From the NCBI GenBank assembly GCA_030430535.1, contig JAUIKY010000001.1, positions 124,001-188,000 of the forward strand: 64,000 nucleotides of DNA, in the 5' to 3' direction. Numbering within the stretch: the stretch's first letter is position 1; the number at the start of each line of letters is the position of its first letter. Source of the DNA: Bacteroidia bacterium. Lineage in GTDB: Bacteria > Bacteroidota > Bacteroidia > Flavobacteriales > Flavobacteriaceae. A model generated the notes under the pieces. The model had not been told where the DNA came from. It ran no database searches and was given only the letters and a program-made list of their open reading frames with translations. Of the stretch, positions 7,584 through 17,546 are shown one piece after another. The translations under genes and the position numbers were made by a program.

Positions 7584-10261
7584 TGAGGTATTTATTTTTG
7601 GTATTATCAGCGGTTTTACTGTTTTCATGTTCAAGAAATAAAACAGTGGTTATTGTTGGCGATGATGGGGTTTCCCGAATTGGTTTTGCAAAACAGAAAC
7701 TTTATGAAACACTTTCGGAATTAAATTTTGAAGTATCGTTAACTTCAACCCCACCTGAACATTCCGAAGGAAACATCATCGTTATTTCAGAAAAAAATGA
7801 TGAAAACAATAAAGAAGGTTTCAAAATAAACACTTCAGGAAAAACCATTTCCATTGACGGCGCCGATGCCACTGGAGCCTTATATGGTGCTTTGGAACTT
7901 TCCGATAGAATAAAAAAATCTGGAGACATCCCTTCAGAATTAAACATTCAGGATAAACCCGAAATGGTGTTGCGCGGTACGGTAATCGGACTTCAAAAAA
8001 CCGAATATCTACCAGGGCGGACGGTTTACGAGTATCCATATACCCCGGAGAGTTTTCCGTGGTTTTACGATAAAGCACACTGGATTGAGTACCTCGACAT
8101 GATGGTTGAAAACCGCTACAATTCTTTGTATTTATGGAACGGCCATCCTTTTGCATCACTGGTAAAATTAGATGATTATCCGTATGCGGTTGAGGTGGAT
8201 GAGGAAACGTTCAAAAAGAACGAGGAAATTTTCAACTTCATTACCGAAGAAGCCGATAAACGTGGTATTTGGGTCATCCAAATGTTTTACAATATATTGG
8301 TTTCAAAACCTTTTGCCGAAAAACACGGTATAAAGACACAAGAACGTAGCCGACCGATAACCCCATTAATTGCCGATTACACACAAAAATCGATTACCGA
8401 ATTCATCAAAAAATATCCGAATGTTGGATTTTTGGTAACTTTGGGAGAAGCCATGCACACTATTGACGATGATGTGCAATGGTTTACCGAAACCATTATT
8501 CCTGGTGTAAAAGATGGTTTGGAACAGTTGGGCATTACTAACGAGCCGCCTATTGTGTTACGTGGCCACGATACCGATGCCGAGCGCGTTATGGAAGCCG
8601 CGCTGCCCATTTACAAAAATTTATATACCACGTTTAAATATAATGGTGAGTCGCTCACAACCTATGAACCTCGCGATGCTTGGCAAGACATTCCGAAAGC
8701 CTTGAGCGAATTGGGTTCGGTACATATTTCGAACGTGCATGTACTGGCCAATTTGGAGCCATTTCGTTACAGTTCGCCAGATTTCATTCAGAAAAGTGTC
8801 AAGGCGATGCACAATATTCAAGGGGCTAACGGACTTCATTTATATCCACAGTCATCTTATTGGGATTGGCCATATACCGCCGATAAAGCACCAGAACGAC
8901 TAAAGCAAATAGACCGAGATTGGATGTGGTACGAAGCTTGGGCCAGATATGCGTGGGATTCGAATCGCGATAGAAATGAAGAAATCGCGTATTGGTCTGA
9001 GGTTTTGGGTGAAGTTTATGATTGTGGTGAAAGCGGAAAAGATATTTTGGAAGCTTACGAACAAACGGGGGAAATTGCGCCCAAACTGCTCCGTACTTTT
9101 GGTATTTCCGATGGAAACCGCCAAACCTTACTGCTCGGCATGTTTATGGGGCAGTTGGTCAATCCGTTTAAATACCATGTTTACAAAAACTTTTTGTCGT
9201 CCAACGGTCCTGTGGGTGAAATTCTTATCGAATACGCCGAAAAAGAATGGAAGGGCGAGCCGCATGTTGGCGAAACGCCGCCACAAATTATAGACGAAGT
9301 GGTTGCCCACGGAAAACGTGCCGTGGCAGCTATCGATAAAGCTTCGGCTTCAATTAATAAAAACCAGGAGGAATTTCAACGTTTAAAAAACGACGTGTAT
9401 TGTTACGATGCCTTTGCCAATTATTTTGCCGAAAAGGTGAAAGCGGCCATGTTGGTATTGAGGTATAAATACTCGAATGACATCGCCGACCTCGAAAAAG
9501 CCATTCCGCATCTCGAAAAAAGCGTAGCGTATTTTACTGAATTAACCAAGCTTACCAAAGATACTTATTTGTATGCCAACAGTATGCAAACAGCGCAACG
9601 CCGCATCCCGATTACGGGACGCGACGGCAAAAACAAAACTTGGGAGGAGCTATTACCGCATTACCAAAATGAATTGGACGTTTTTAAACGCAATGTCGAA
9701 ATGTTAAAATCCGAAGGCAATGAAGGCAAAACGTCTAAAGCATTTAAGGTTTTTGAGCCTGTTGAGGTTACCGTTATTAATAAGGGCATCAAGCGTTTCC
9801 CGCTGAAAAAAGGAGAGAACGTTTATACCGATAATGACGCTAAAATTGAAGAGGTTGCTGACGAATTGAAAAACCTGTCGGGTGTGCAGTTTTCTGATAA
9901 AAAACAACAAGAAGAAGGCACGGTTCTGCATTTTAAAACCGAAAAACCCGTAAAGATTTTGGTGGGTTATTTTAACACGAACAGTTACACGGTTTTAGAG
10001 CCACCCACTTTGGAAACCAACGCCTACGCCAACGATAGGGGGCAGGCCGATATAAAAATCGCCAATGCCATGTTAGTTCCTGGATTGTATCCGGTAAATG
10101 TTTACAGTTACCGCTACGAGCCCGGTGAGCACAAATTGGTACTGGGCAAAGGGCGTGTTTTAATTTTAGGGTTTATCGATGGCGAAGAAGATATCGTCAT
10201 TCACGATGCGGGCATTACCAACACCGAAGATGGTATGGCTGTTGATTGGTTGTTTTATTGA
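7583..10261 (+). CDS. Lipoprotein GH67/GH20-like glycosidase (alpha-glucuronidase-type N-terminal domain)
   Basis: 892 residues with a lipoprotein signal (VLLFSC, Cys 16). Residues about 20-125 form a small alpha/beta domain ending KTISIDGADATGALYGALEL, the pattern shared by the N-terminal domains of GH67, GH20 and GH84 enzymes. A TIM-barrel-like region follows (about 130-480: NRYNSLYLWNGHP, IWVIQMFYNI, VGFLVTLGEAMH, GLHLYPQSSYWDWPY), then a long helical region and a C-terminal beta domain. Acidic residues in LVTLGEAMH and the conserved Trp/Tyr-rich strands would suit a retaining or inverting glycosidase, but I cannot assign the catalytic pair. An exported enzyme on a uronic-acid-containing side chain is the likeliest role by context. 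It is translationally coupled to the preceding fusion gene. Confidence 0.75.
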   Translation: MRYLFLVLSAVLLFSCSRNKTVVIVGDDGVSRIGFAKQKLYETLSELNFEVSLTSTPPEHSEGNIIVISEKNDENNKEGFKINTSGKTISIDGADATGALYGALELSDRIKKSGDIPSELNIQDKPEMVLRGTVIGLQKTEYLPGRTVYEYPYTPESFPWFYDKAHWIEYLDMMVENRYNSLYLWNGHPFASLVKLDDYPYAVEVDEETFKKNEEIFNFITEEADKRGIWVIQMFYNILVSKPFAEKHGIKTQERSRPITPLIADYTQKSITEFIKKYPNVGFLVTLGEAMHTIDDDVQWFTETIIPGVKDGLEQLGITNEPPIVLRGHDTDAERVMEAALPIYKNLYTTFKYNGESLTTYEPRDAWQDIPKALSELGSVHISNVHVLANLEPFRYSSPDFIQKSVKAMHNIQGANGLHLYPQSSYWDWPYTADKAPERLKQIDRDWMWYEAWARYAWDSNRDRNEEIAYWSEVLGEVYDCGESGKDILEAYEQTGEIAPKLLRTFGISDGNRQTLLLGMFMGQLVNPFKYHVYKNFLSSNGPVGEILIEYAEKEWKGEPHVGETPPQIIDEVVAHGKRAVAAIDKASASINKNQEEFQRLKNDVYCYDAFANYFAEKVKAAMLVLRYKYSNDIADLEKAIPHLEKSVAYFTELTKLTKDTYLYANSMQTAQRRIPITGRDGKNKTWEELLPHYQNELDVFKRNVEMLKSEGNEGKTSKAFKVFEPVEVTVINKGIKRFPLKKGENVYTDNDAKIEEVADELKNLSGVQFSDKKQQEEGTVLHFKTEKPVKILVGYFNTNSYTVLEPPTLETNAYANDRGQADIKIANAMLVPGLYPVNVYSYRYEPGEHKLVLGKGRVLILGFIDGEEDIVIHDAGITNTEDGMAVDWLFY

Positions 10262-10263
10262 TT

Positions 10264-10320
10264 TTGTCATGCTGAACTGTCATCCTGAGCGCAGTCGAAG
10301 GGTCGTTTCAGGGTCTCAAT
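10264..10320. repeat. REP-like intergenic element
   Basis: The 76-base gap before the long GH2 gene holds GTCATGCTGAACTGTCATCC and GTCGAAGGGTCGTTTCAGGG, the same family of short non-coding motifs as at 5481-5580. No promoter or terminator is evident, so the flanking genes are probably in one transcript. Confidence 0.6.
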
Positions 10321-10337
10321 GAAGAATTTTTATTTTA

Positions 10338-13300
10338 ATGAAATTAGATTTTAAATACATAGTTTTTATAGCCATTTTAGGCTTGATGTCCTGCAAAACC
10401 AATTCCGATATTGATGCAGTCCGAAAAGAAATGTCTCTAAACGATAATTGGGAAACGGTTCATTTAGATAGTTTAAATCAACCCGAAGCCGATTTTGTAA
10501 AAAACTTACAGACCGATAGTGTTTGGAAATCGGTTTCCGTGCCACATAATTGGGATCAATATTACGGTTACCGACGTATGAAACACGGTAATTTGCACGG
10601 CACGGCTTGGTATAAAAAATCGTTGTTGTTGGATAAAGCGAATTTCGATAAACAACACTTTTTGTTTTTTGAAGGCGTGGGGAGCTATGCTACCGTTTGG
10701 GTGAACGGACAAAAGGTAGGCAGCCATAAAGGCGGAAGAACTACATTTACTTTAAATATTTCTGAAGCTGTTGATTTTGATGCTGAAAATACCATTGTGG
10801 TAAAAGCGGAACATCCTGCCTTTATTGCCGATTTGCCTTGGGTTTGTGGTGGCTGTTCGGGCGAATGGGGCTTTTCGGAAGGCTCTCAGCCCATGGGCAT
10901 TTTTAGACCTGTATCGTTAATTGTAACTAACGATATTCGGGTTGAGCCATTTGGCGTCCATATTTGGAACGACGATTCAACTTCAAAAGAAAAAGCTCTG
11001 CTTCACGTTACCACCGAGTTGAAAAATTACAGTAATTCAGCAAAAAATATCACGGTTAAAAACACGCTTGTGAATCGTGATGGAGATGAAATTACTTCAG
11101 TAGAAACGAAAGTTGAAAATATTTCTGGTTTAAAAGAAATCAAACAAACCTTGCCCGAGTTTTCCAATCCGGAATTATGGTCGCCCGAAAATCCGTATCT
11201 GTATCAGCTTTCAACAACCATTTACGAAAATGGAAAATTGGTTGATGCCTTAACCACGCCTTATGGCATCCGTTGGGCGAGTTGGCCAGTGACCCGAGAG
11301 GGAGATGACAACCGATTCTTTTTAAACGACGAACCTATTTTTATAAACGGAACCTGCGAGTACGAACATTTAATAGGAAAGAGCCATTCCTTTTCAGATA
11401 AAGAAGTTAAAACTCGCGTAGAACAGATTAAAGCAGCAGGATATAATTCGTTTAGAGAAGGTCATCAACCGCACAATTTACGCTATCAGGAACATTTAGA
11501 CGAAGAAGGTATTCTGTTTTGGAGTCAGTTTTCCGCACATATTTGGTACGATACACCCGAGTTTAAGGAAAATTTTAAAACGCTTTTAAAGGAGTGGATT
11601 AAAGAACGGCGAAACAATCCGTCTGTCGTGATGTGGGGCTTGCAAAATGAAAGCACCATCCCAAAGGAGTTTGCTGAAGAATGCACACAAATTATTCGTG
11701 AGCTCGACCCAACATCGGCTAAACAACGCATTGTAACAACTTGCAATGGTGGACAGGGCACCGATTGGAACGTGATCCAAAACTGGTCGGGAACCTATGG
11801 AGGCGATCCGTACAATTACGGCGAGGAAATGACCGAACATTTATTAAATGGTGAATACGGCGCATGGCGAACGGCCGATTTACATACCGAAGGCGAATTC
11901 AACCAAAAAGGAGCATACAGCGAAAACCGTTTTGCCCAGTTGATGGAAATCAAAGTGCGGGAAGCCGAATCGGTGAGCGATAAAATTGTGGGGCAGTACC
12001 ATTGGTTGTTGTATTCGCACGAAAATCCGGGACGTTCACAAAACGGCGAAGGCTATCGAGATATTGATAAGGTTGGCCCCGTAAATTACAAAGGCCTGTT
12101 TACCATTTGGGGCGAGCCCACCGATGCCTTTTATATGTATCGCGCCAATTATGTGGATAAAGAAAAAGAGCCGATGGTGTATATTGTGTCGCATTCTTGG
12201 CCAAACCGTTGGTCTGAAACAGGCGTGAAAAATGGCATCGATGTGTATTCGAATTGTGATGAGGTGGAACTGTTTAATGATGTGGACAATGCCTCATTAG
12301 GAAAGCTGAAAAACCCTGGTTTAGGAGAGCATTTCCAATGGAATGATGTGGAAATTAAACATAACGTATTGTATGCCGTAGGTTACGTAAACGGAAAGGT
12401 GGTAGCCAAAGATTATATCGTTTTGGATAATTTGCCTGAAGCACCCAGCTTTCAAAAATTAGTGAGTGAATCGAACGCTATTTTAAAAGCAGAAAATGAT
12501 GCTAATTATTTGTACCGCGTAAACTGTGGTGGTTCAGACTATACAGATACCAACGGAAACACTTGGTTGGCCGATGTGCATAAAACCGATGAAAAGACTT
12601 GGGGCTCGTTATCGTGGACAGATGATTTTAAAAACCTTCCAGAGTTTTACGCCAGCCAAAGAACCATTTACGACCCTATTGAAAACACCAAAGATTGGAA
12701 GTTGTTCCAAGATTTTCGATACGGTGCCGATAAATTGAAATATGAATTCCCTGCCCCGGAAGACGACTACCAAGTAGAACTATTTTTTGTAGAGCCGTGG
12801 TACGGCGCGGGTGGAGGCATGGATTGCAAGGAATGGCGCGTTTTTGATGTAGCGATAAATGGAAAAACGGTTGAAGAAAACATCGATATTTGGAGTGAAG
12901 TGGGGCACGATGCTGCATTAAAAAAGACTTACAACGTAAAAAGTAAAAACGGAAAAATAGTTATCAATTTTCCAAAACAGGCCTCCGGGCAAGCGGTGAT
13001 TTCGGCCATTGCCATTTCAACTAAAAACCATGAGCTGAAGCCTGCAAATCCTTCACCGAAAAACATTTTGAATATATCTGCCAATGGAAAATACCAACTA
13101 GCATCGTGGTTAAATATCACCGATAAGCAATATGTGGATTCTGAAGTGAGTTTTACCCAGTTGCCACCAGAAGTTTATGGCGCTGATTATTTACGTTTTT
13201 CAAATTCAGAAAAGACGAGTTCGGGATCATTCACGTTAAAAGAAGATGCCAATGTTTATGTGTTTTCTGAAGCTTCATTGCCGTGGTTAAGTGGATTTGA

Positions 13301-13850
13301 AAAAACAGAAGATACAGTACAAAATTCGGCAAGCACCAATTTCAGCGTTTTCAAAAAAGAATTGAAAAAAGGCGAAACGGTAAATTTAGGAAGCAACGGA
13401 AACAATCAAATGTATTCGGTAGCCGTCGTACCAACCTATTCCATGGAAGAGGAGGACAACCGACCTATCGTAAAACTGGAGGCCGAAAACACCACCACAA
13501 CCGGTAGCGGTGTGAAAAAGGCCTTTTTTAAGAAAAGCGATTACATTGAGTTTACCGAAAATACCGAGAACAGCATTACATTTACCGTCAATCCTGGGGT
13601 TGCCAATATTTATTTGATGCGCTACCATTATATGAATATGAACGACCACCCCGTAAAAGTGAGGCTTAAAATTGAAGATGCCAACGGCATTTTATTGCGA
13701 AATGACGATATTGAATTCCCCGTAAGGCAAGACAAATGGAAAATTTTAAATACCACTTCGGGCGGATTTATCAATGCTGGAACTTATAAAATTACTTTAG
13801 AATCTAATCAAATGAAAGGCTTGCGAATTGAATCGTTTGAATTTCAGTAA
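10338..13850 (+). CDS. GH2 family glycosidase with malectin and CBM6/35-like domains, lipoprotein
   Basis: 1170 residues, lipoprotein signal (LGLMSC, Cys 19). Order: GH2 sugar-binding domain (about 60-200, SVPHNWDQYYG, HGTAWYKKSL), immunoglobulin-like domain (about 205-310), catalytic TIM barrel (about 315-630), malectin-like domain (about 724-895, starting YRVNCGGSDYTD and including FFVEPWYGAGGG), and a C-terminal beta-sandwich like CBM6/CBM35 (about 1043-1170, starting VKLEAENTT). WGLQNES gives the acid/base E438 and GEYGAWR the nucleophile candidate E506. GH2 covers beta-galactosidase, beta-glucuronidase, beta-galacturonidase and alpha-L-arabinopyranosidase; several GH2 enzymes act on RG-II. 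The two carbohydrate-binding modules suggest contact with large substrate. It lies 9 bases upstream of a second GH2 gene. Confidence 0.93.
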   Translation: MKLDFKYIVFIAILGLMSCKTNSDIDAVRKEMSLNDNWETVHLDSLNQPEADFVKNLQTDSVWKSVSVPHNWDQYYGYRRMKHGNLHGTAWYKKSLLLDKANFDKQHFLFFEGVGSYATVWVNGQKVGSHKGGRTTFTLNISEAVDFDAENTIVVKAEHPAFIADLPWVCGGCSGEWGFSEGSQPMGIFRPVSLIVTNDIRVEPFGVHIWNDDSTSKEKALLHVTTELKNYSNSAKNITVKNTLVNRDGDEITSVETKVENISGLKEIKQTLPEFSNPELWSPENPYLYQLSTTIYENGKLVDALTTPYGIRWASWPVTREGDDNRFFLNDEPIFINGTCEYEHLIGKSHSFSDKEVKTRVEQIKAAGYNSFREGHQPHNLRYQEHLDEEGILFWSQFSAHIWYDTPEFKENFKTLLKEWIKERRNNPSVVMWGLQNESTIPKEFAEECTQIIRELDPTSAKQRIVTTCNGGQGTDWNVIQNWSGTYGGDPYNYGEEMTEHLLNGEYGAWRTADLHTEGEFNQKGAYSENRFAQLMEIKVREAESVSDKIVGQYHWLLYSHENPGRSQNGEGYRDIDKVGPVNYKGLFTIWGEPTDAFYMYRANYVDKEKEPMVYIVSHSWPNRWSETGVKNGIDVYSNCDEVELFNDVDNASLGKLKNPGLGEHFQWNDVEIKHNVLYAVGYVNGKVVAKDYIVLDNLPEAPSFQKLVSESNAILKAENDANYLYRVNCGGSDYTDTNGNTWLADVHKTDEKTWGSLSWTDDFKNLPEFYASQRTIYDPIENTKDWKLFQDFRYGADKLKYEFPAPEDDYQVELFFVEPWYGAGGGMDCKEWRVFDVAINGKTVEENIDIWSEVGHDAALKKTYNVKSKNGKIVINFPKQASGQAVISAIAISTKNHELKPANPSPKNILNISANGKYQLASWLNITDKQYVDSEVSFTQLPPEVYGADYLRFSNSEKTSSGSFTLKEDANVYVFSEASLPWLSGFEKTEDTVQNSASTNFSVFKKELKKGETVNLGSNGNNQMYSVAVVPTYSMEEEDNRPIVKLEAENTTTTGSGVKKAFFKKSDYIEFTENTENSITFTVNPGVANIYLMRYHYMNMNDHPVKVRLKIEDANGILLRNDDIEFPVRQDKWKILNTTSGGFINAGTYKITLESNQMKGLRIESFEFQ

Positions 13851-13859
13851 AACAAAAAA

Positions 13860-16298
13860 ATGAAAGCACTAACCATGAAGCGTTTTGTTGTAATGAGCAC
13901 ATTATTGTGCCTGTTTTTAGCGTGTAATAATTCTTCCGAAGAGAAAGAAGTCAGAATTGTTGAAGATTTTAACTTCGATTGGCAATTTAGCATTGGCGAT
14001 TTTCCCGAGGCCATCGATTCCACTTTCAATGCCGAAAATTGGCGTACCCTCAACTTGCCCCACGATTGGAGTATTGAAGGCGAATTTAGCGAAGACCATC
14101 CTGCAAAACCCGAAGGCGGCGCATTGCCAACGGGTGTTGCTTGGTACCGAAAAACATTTAAATTGCCCGCCGATTACAAAAACAAATCCATTTCCATTGA
14201 GTTTGATGGGATTTACCGAAAGAGTGAAGTGTGGATAAATGGTAAATATTTGGGCATCCGTCCCAATGGCTATATTTCGTTTGCTTACGATTTGTCGGAA
14301 CATTTAAACTATGGTGAAACGGAAAATATTATTGCCGTTAAAGTGGATAATTCCGAGCAGCCCAATTCGCGCTGGTATTCCGGGTCGGGTATTTACAGAA
14401 ATGTGCGCTTGGTGGTTGCTGAAAAACTGCACGTTGCGCATTGGGGCACTTACGCCACAACACCCGAAGTTTCAAAGGAAAAGGCTACTGTTAATTTGGA
14501 GGTAACGCTTCAAAATAATTTCGAAATCGATAAAACTTTCAAACTGAAAAGTGTCATTTTAAATCAAGAGAATTCAATAGTGGCCGAAGCCATTTCCGAA
14601 GGGAATATCGGTAAAAGTAAATCGGAAGCTACCATTCAAAATTTTGAAGTCTTGAACCCCAATTTATGGGACACCGAAAATCCGTATTTATATAAAATTG
14701 AAACCCAGGTTTACGAAAACGATAAGCTGGTTGACAATTACGAAACGCCATTGGGCTTCCGTTTCTTTAATTTCGACACTGAAGCAGGTTTTTCTTTAAA
14801 CGGTGTGCCGACTAAAATCCACGGGGTGTGTTTGCATCACGACAATGGGGCTTTGGGGGCTGTGGCCAATTATGCAGCCATCAAACGAAAACTTCAAATG
14901 ATGAAGGATATGGGCGCGAATGCCATTCGTGTGTCGCACAACCCGTCGTCGTTGGAAATGCTGGAATTGTGCGATGAAATGGGTTTTATCGTTCAGGTGG
15001 AAGCGTTTGACGTATGGAAAAAGAAAAAGGTAAAAGCCGATTACAATATGTATTGGGATGAGTGGCACGAGCAAGATTTAAAGGATTTTGTGAAGCGCGA
15101 TAGAAATTACCCGTCGGTAATGATGTGGAGCATTGGTAACGAAATCCGTGAGCAGTTTGACAGCACTGGCATTGCCATGACCAAAAAATTGGTAAAGATT
15201 GTGAAGGATTTGGATAAAACCCGGCCGGTAACTTGCGCACTGACTGAAAACGTGGTGGAGAAAAATTTCATTTACCAATCGGGTGCGTTGGATTTATTGG
15301 GCTTCAATTATAAGCACAAAGATTATTACGATTTCCCCGAAAAGTTTAAAGACGAAAAAATATTGGCTTCCGAAAGTGTTTCAGCTTTAGCAACCCGTGG
15401 CCATTACGATTTGCCTTCTACCGAAATAAAACGTTGGCCACCGGCACACAACGAACCGTTTGATGGCAACGACGATTTAACCGTTTCGGCCTACGACCAA
15501 GTGTCGGCCTATTGGGGTGCTACCCACGAGGAAAGTTGGAAAACGGTTAAAGAACTCGATTATATGGCAGGAACATTTATCTGGACGGGCTTTGATTATA
15601 TCGGCGAGCCCATTCCGTATCCGTATCCGGCGCGCAGTTCCTATTTTGGTATTGTAGATTTAGCCGGTTTCCCGAAAGATGTGTACTACATGTACCAAAG
15701 TGAGTGGAGCGACAAGGATGTGCTGCATATTTTCCCGCATTGGAATTGGGAGCAGGGTCAGGAAGTGGACGTTTGGGCCTATTACAACAATGCCGATGAG
15801 GTGGAATTATTTTTAAACGGAAAATCTTTAGGGACAAAATCGAAAGAAAACGACGATTTGCATGTGATGTGGCGCGTGCCGTTTGAAGCTGGAACGCTAA
15901 AGGCCATCTCTAAAAAAGACGGAAAGGTGGTTTTGGAAAAAGAAATCCACACAGCAGGAGCAGCTTCAAAATTAGAATTGAAAGCTGATAAGGAAAACGT
16001 AAAAAATGACCGTTACGATTTGGTGTATGTTACCGTAAGCGTATTGGATAACGAAGGAAATTTAGTGCCCAAAGCAGATAATCTCATTAATTTTGAAGTT
16101 TCTGGAGGCGGAAAAATAGTAGGTGTCGATAATGGTTACCAAGCTAGTTTGGAACCGTTTAAGGCCGATTACCGAAAAGCCTATAACGGAAAATGTTTGG
16201 TAATTATCCAATCTAACGGAATGGCAGAAAACATTAAATTAACAGCATCGTCCGAAGGTTTACCTTCTCAGAGCATCGATGTAACCGTATCTAATTAA
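13860..16298 (+). CDS. GH2 family beta-galactosidase-like enzyme, lipoprotein
   Basis: 812 residues. The signal ends in LFLAC, so the protein is a lipoprotein; an alternative ATG five codons downstream would keep the same signal. GH2 order is complete: sugar-binding domain (NLPHDWSIEGEF, GVAWYRKTF), Ig-like domain, TIM barrel, then a DUF4982-type domain (VWAYYNNADEVELFLNGK) and a final Ig-like GH2 C-terminal domain. MMWSIGNEIRE gives acid/base E428 and ILASESVS gives nucleophile E505; FIWTGFDYIGEP is the usual subsite loop. This subtype is typical of Bacteroidota exo-beta-galactosidases and glucuronidases. It differs clearly from the GH2 just upstream in its C-terminal domains, so the two are not recent duplicates. 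Six bases separate it from the RuBisCO-like gene, linking glycan release and cytoplasmic catabolism in one transcript. Confidence 0.93.
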   Translation: MKALTMKRFVVMSTLLCLFLACNNSSEEKEVRIVEDFNFDWQFSIGDFPEAIDSTFNAENWRTLNLPHDWSIEGEFSEDHPAKPEGGALPTGVAWYRKTFKLPADYKNKSISIEFDGIYRKSEVWINGKYLGIRPNGYISFAYDLSEHLNYGETENIIAVKVDNSEQPNSRWYSGSGIYRNVRLVVAEKLHVAHWGTYATTPEVSKEKATVNLEVTLQNNFEIDKTFKLKSVILNQENSIVAEAISEGNIGKSKSEATIQNFEVLNPNLWDTENPYLYKIETQVYENDKLVDNYETPLGFRFFNFDTEAGFSLNGVPTKIHGVCLHHDNGALGAVANYAAIKRKLQMMKDMGANAIRVSHNPSSLEMLELCDEMGFIVQVEAFDVWKKKKVKADYNMYWDEWHEQDLKDFVKRDRNYPSVMMWSIGNEIREQFDSTGIAMTKKLVKIVKDLDKTRPVTCALTENVVEKNFIYQSGALDLLGFNYKHKDYYDFPEKFKDEKILASESVSALATRGHYDLPSTEIKRWPPAHNEPFDGNDDLTVSAYDQVSAYWGATHEESWKTVKELDYMAGTFIWTGFDYIGEPIPYPYPARSSYFGIVDLAGFPKDVYYMYQSEWSDKDVLHIFPHWNWEQGQEVDVWAYYNNADEVELFLNGKSLGTKSKENDDLHVMWRVPFEAGTLKAISKKDGKVVLEKEIHTAGAASKLELKADKENVKNDRYDLVYVTVSVLDNEGNLVPKADNLINFEVSGGGKIVGVDNGYQASLEPFKADYRKAYNGKCLVIIQSNGMAENIKLTASSEGLPSQSIDVTVSN

Positions 16299-16304
16299 AA
16301 ATCA

Positions 16305-17546
16305 ATGGAAAGAGTTTTTGCAGAATATTATATTGAAACCCCTTATGATGTTGAGCATGCGGCAGCGGTTTTGGCTGGCGAACAATCATCGGGTACTTTC
16401 GTGTCCGTTCCAGGTGAAACGGAAGAATTAAAACAGCGTTTTGCTGCTCGTGTGGAAGATTTACAATTACTTGATGTAGCCGATAATCCCTCCATCCCCG
16501 GAAATAGTATTCCAGGAAAAAAATACCAACGGGCCAAAGTTAGAGTGAGCTGGTCTATTGAAAATTTTGGTTACAATTTACCTGTTATGGTGAGTACCTT
16601 ACAGGGTAATTTGTATGAAATCAGTCAGTTTACAGGATTAAAATTGATGGATTTGGAGGTTCCCGATTCATTTAAAAATCATTATTCAGGGCCTAAATTC
16701 GGAATAAAAGGTTCAAAAGCATCCTGTGGTGTGGGCGATAGGCCCATGATAGGTACAATCATAAAACCCAGTATTGGTATGTCGGTTGACGAAACTGCCA
16801 ACTTGGTAGCTTCGCTTATTGAATCCGGCATCGATTTTATAAAAGATGATGAGTTAATGGGCTCGGCGGCCAATTCGCCTTTCGAGGAACGCGTAAAAGG
16901 TATCATGAAAGTGATTCGTGATAACGAACAAAAAACCGGAAAAAAGGTGATGTATGCCTTTAATATTTCTGATGAAATCGACCAAATGCAACGCAACTAT
17001 GATACTATTGTAAAAGAAGGAGGCAGTTGCGCGATGATAAGTGTAAATAGTGTTGGTTTAGCAGGAACTAAGAAAATCTGCGATAGAGGAGAGCTCGCCA
17101 TCCACGGACACCGTAATGGTTGGGGGATGCTCAACAGGCATCCGTTGTTGGGTATTGAGTTTCCGGCCTACCAAAAAATTCAACGTTTGGCAGGGGTAGA
17201 CCAACTGCACGTTAACGGTATTCAGAATAAATTTTGGGAATCAGACGACTCGGTGGTGACCTCCATAAAATCATGCTTAACCCCGATGTTTGGTGATGAT
17301 GAAATTTTGCCAGTCGTTTCTTCTGGACAGTGGGGAGGACAAGCTTTTGAAACCTATAGAAGAACAAAAACCACCGATTTACTGTACATGGCAGGCGGTG
17401 GCATTTTAGCGCATCCTACGGGACCCAAAGCAGGAGTTACAGCTTTACAGCAAGCTTGGAAAGGTGCAGTTGATGGTTTGACTTTGGAAGAGACTGCAAA
17501 AAAGCATGAAGAATTTGCGGCCTCGGTAAAGAAATTTTCAAAATAA
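16305..17546 (+). CDS. RuBisCO-like protein (form IV; OiaX/OiaT-type candidate)
   Basis: 413 residues, cytoplasmic (no signal). It has the RuBisCO large-chain N-terminal domain and C-terminal barrel. GTIIKPSIGMS carries the Lys equivalent to RuBisCO K175. FIKDDE gives the carbamylated Lys (K180) and the metal ligands D182 and E183. HVNGIQNKFWE contains the loop-6 Lys equivalent, and GGGILAHPTGP the phosphate-binding glycines. The canonical SGGIH stretch is SSGQWGG, so it is not a true carboxylase. RuBisCO-like proteins next to a DUF1537 kinase include 3-oxo-isoapionate-4-phosphate decarboxylase (OiaX) and the transcarboxylase/hydrolase (OiaT) of D-apiose catabolism. The next gene is exactly such a kinase and overlaps this stop (TAATG). 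Family is certain; the apiose role is inferred from context. Confidence 0.93.
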   Translation: MERVFAEYYIETPYDVEHAAAVLAGEQSSGTFVSVPGETEELKQRFAARVEDLQLLDVADNPSIPGNSIPGKKYQRAKVRVSWSIENFGYNLPVMVSTLQGNLYEISQFTGLKLMDLEVPDSFKNHYSGPKFGIKGSKASCGVGDRPMIGTIIKPSIGMSVDETANLVASLIESGIDFIKDDELMGSAANSPFEERVKGIMKVIRDNEQKTGKKVMYAFNISDEIDQMQRNYDTIVKEGGSCAMISVNSVGLAGTKKICDRGELAIHGHRNGWGMLNRHPLLGIEFPAYQKIQRLAGVDQLHVNGIQNKFWESDDSVVTSIKSCLTPMFGDDEILPVVSSGQWGGQAFETYRRTKTTDLLYMAGGGILAHPTGPKAGVTALQQAWKGAVDGLTLEETAKKHEEFAASVKKFSK

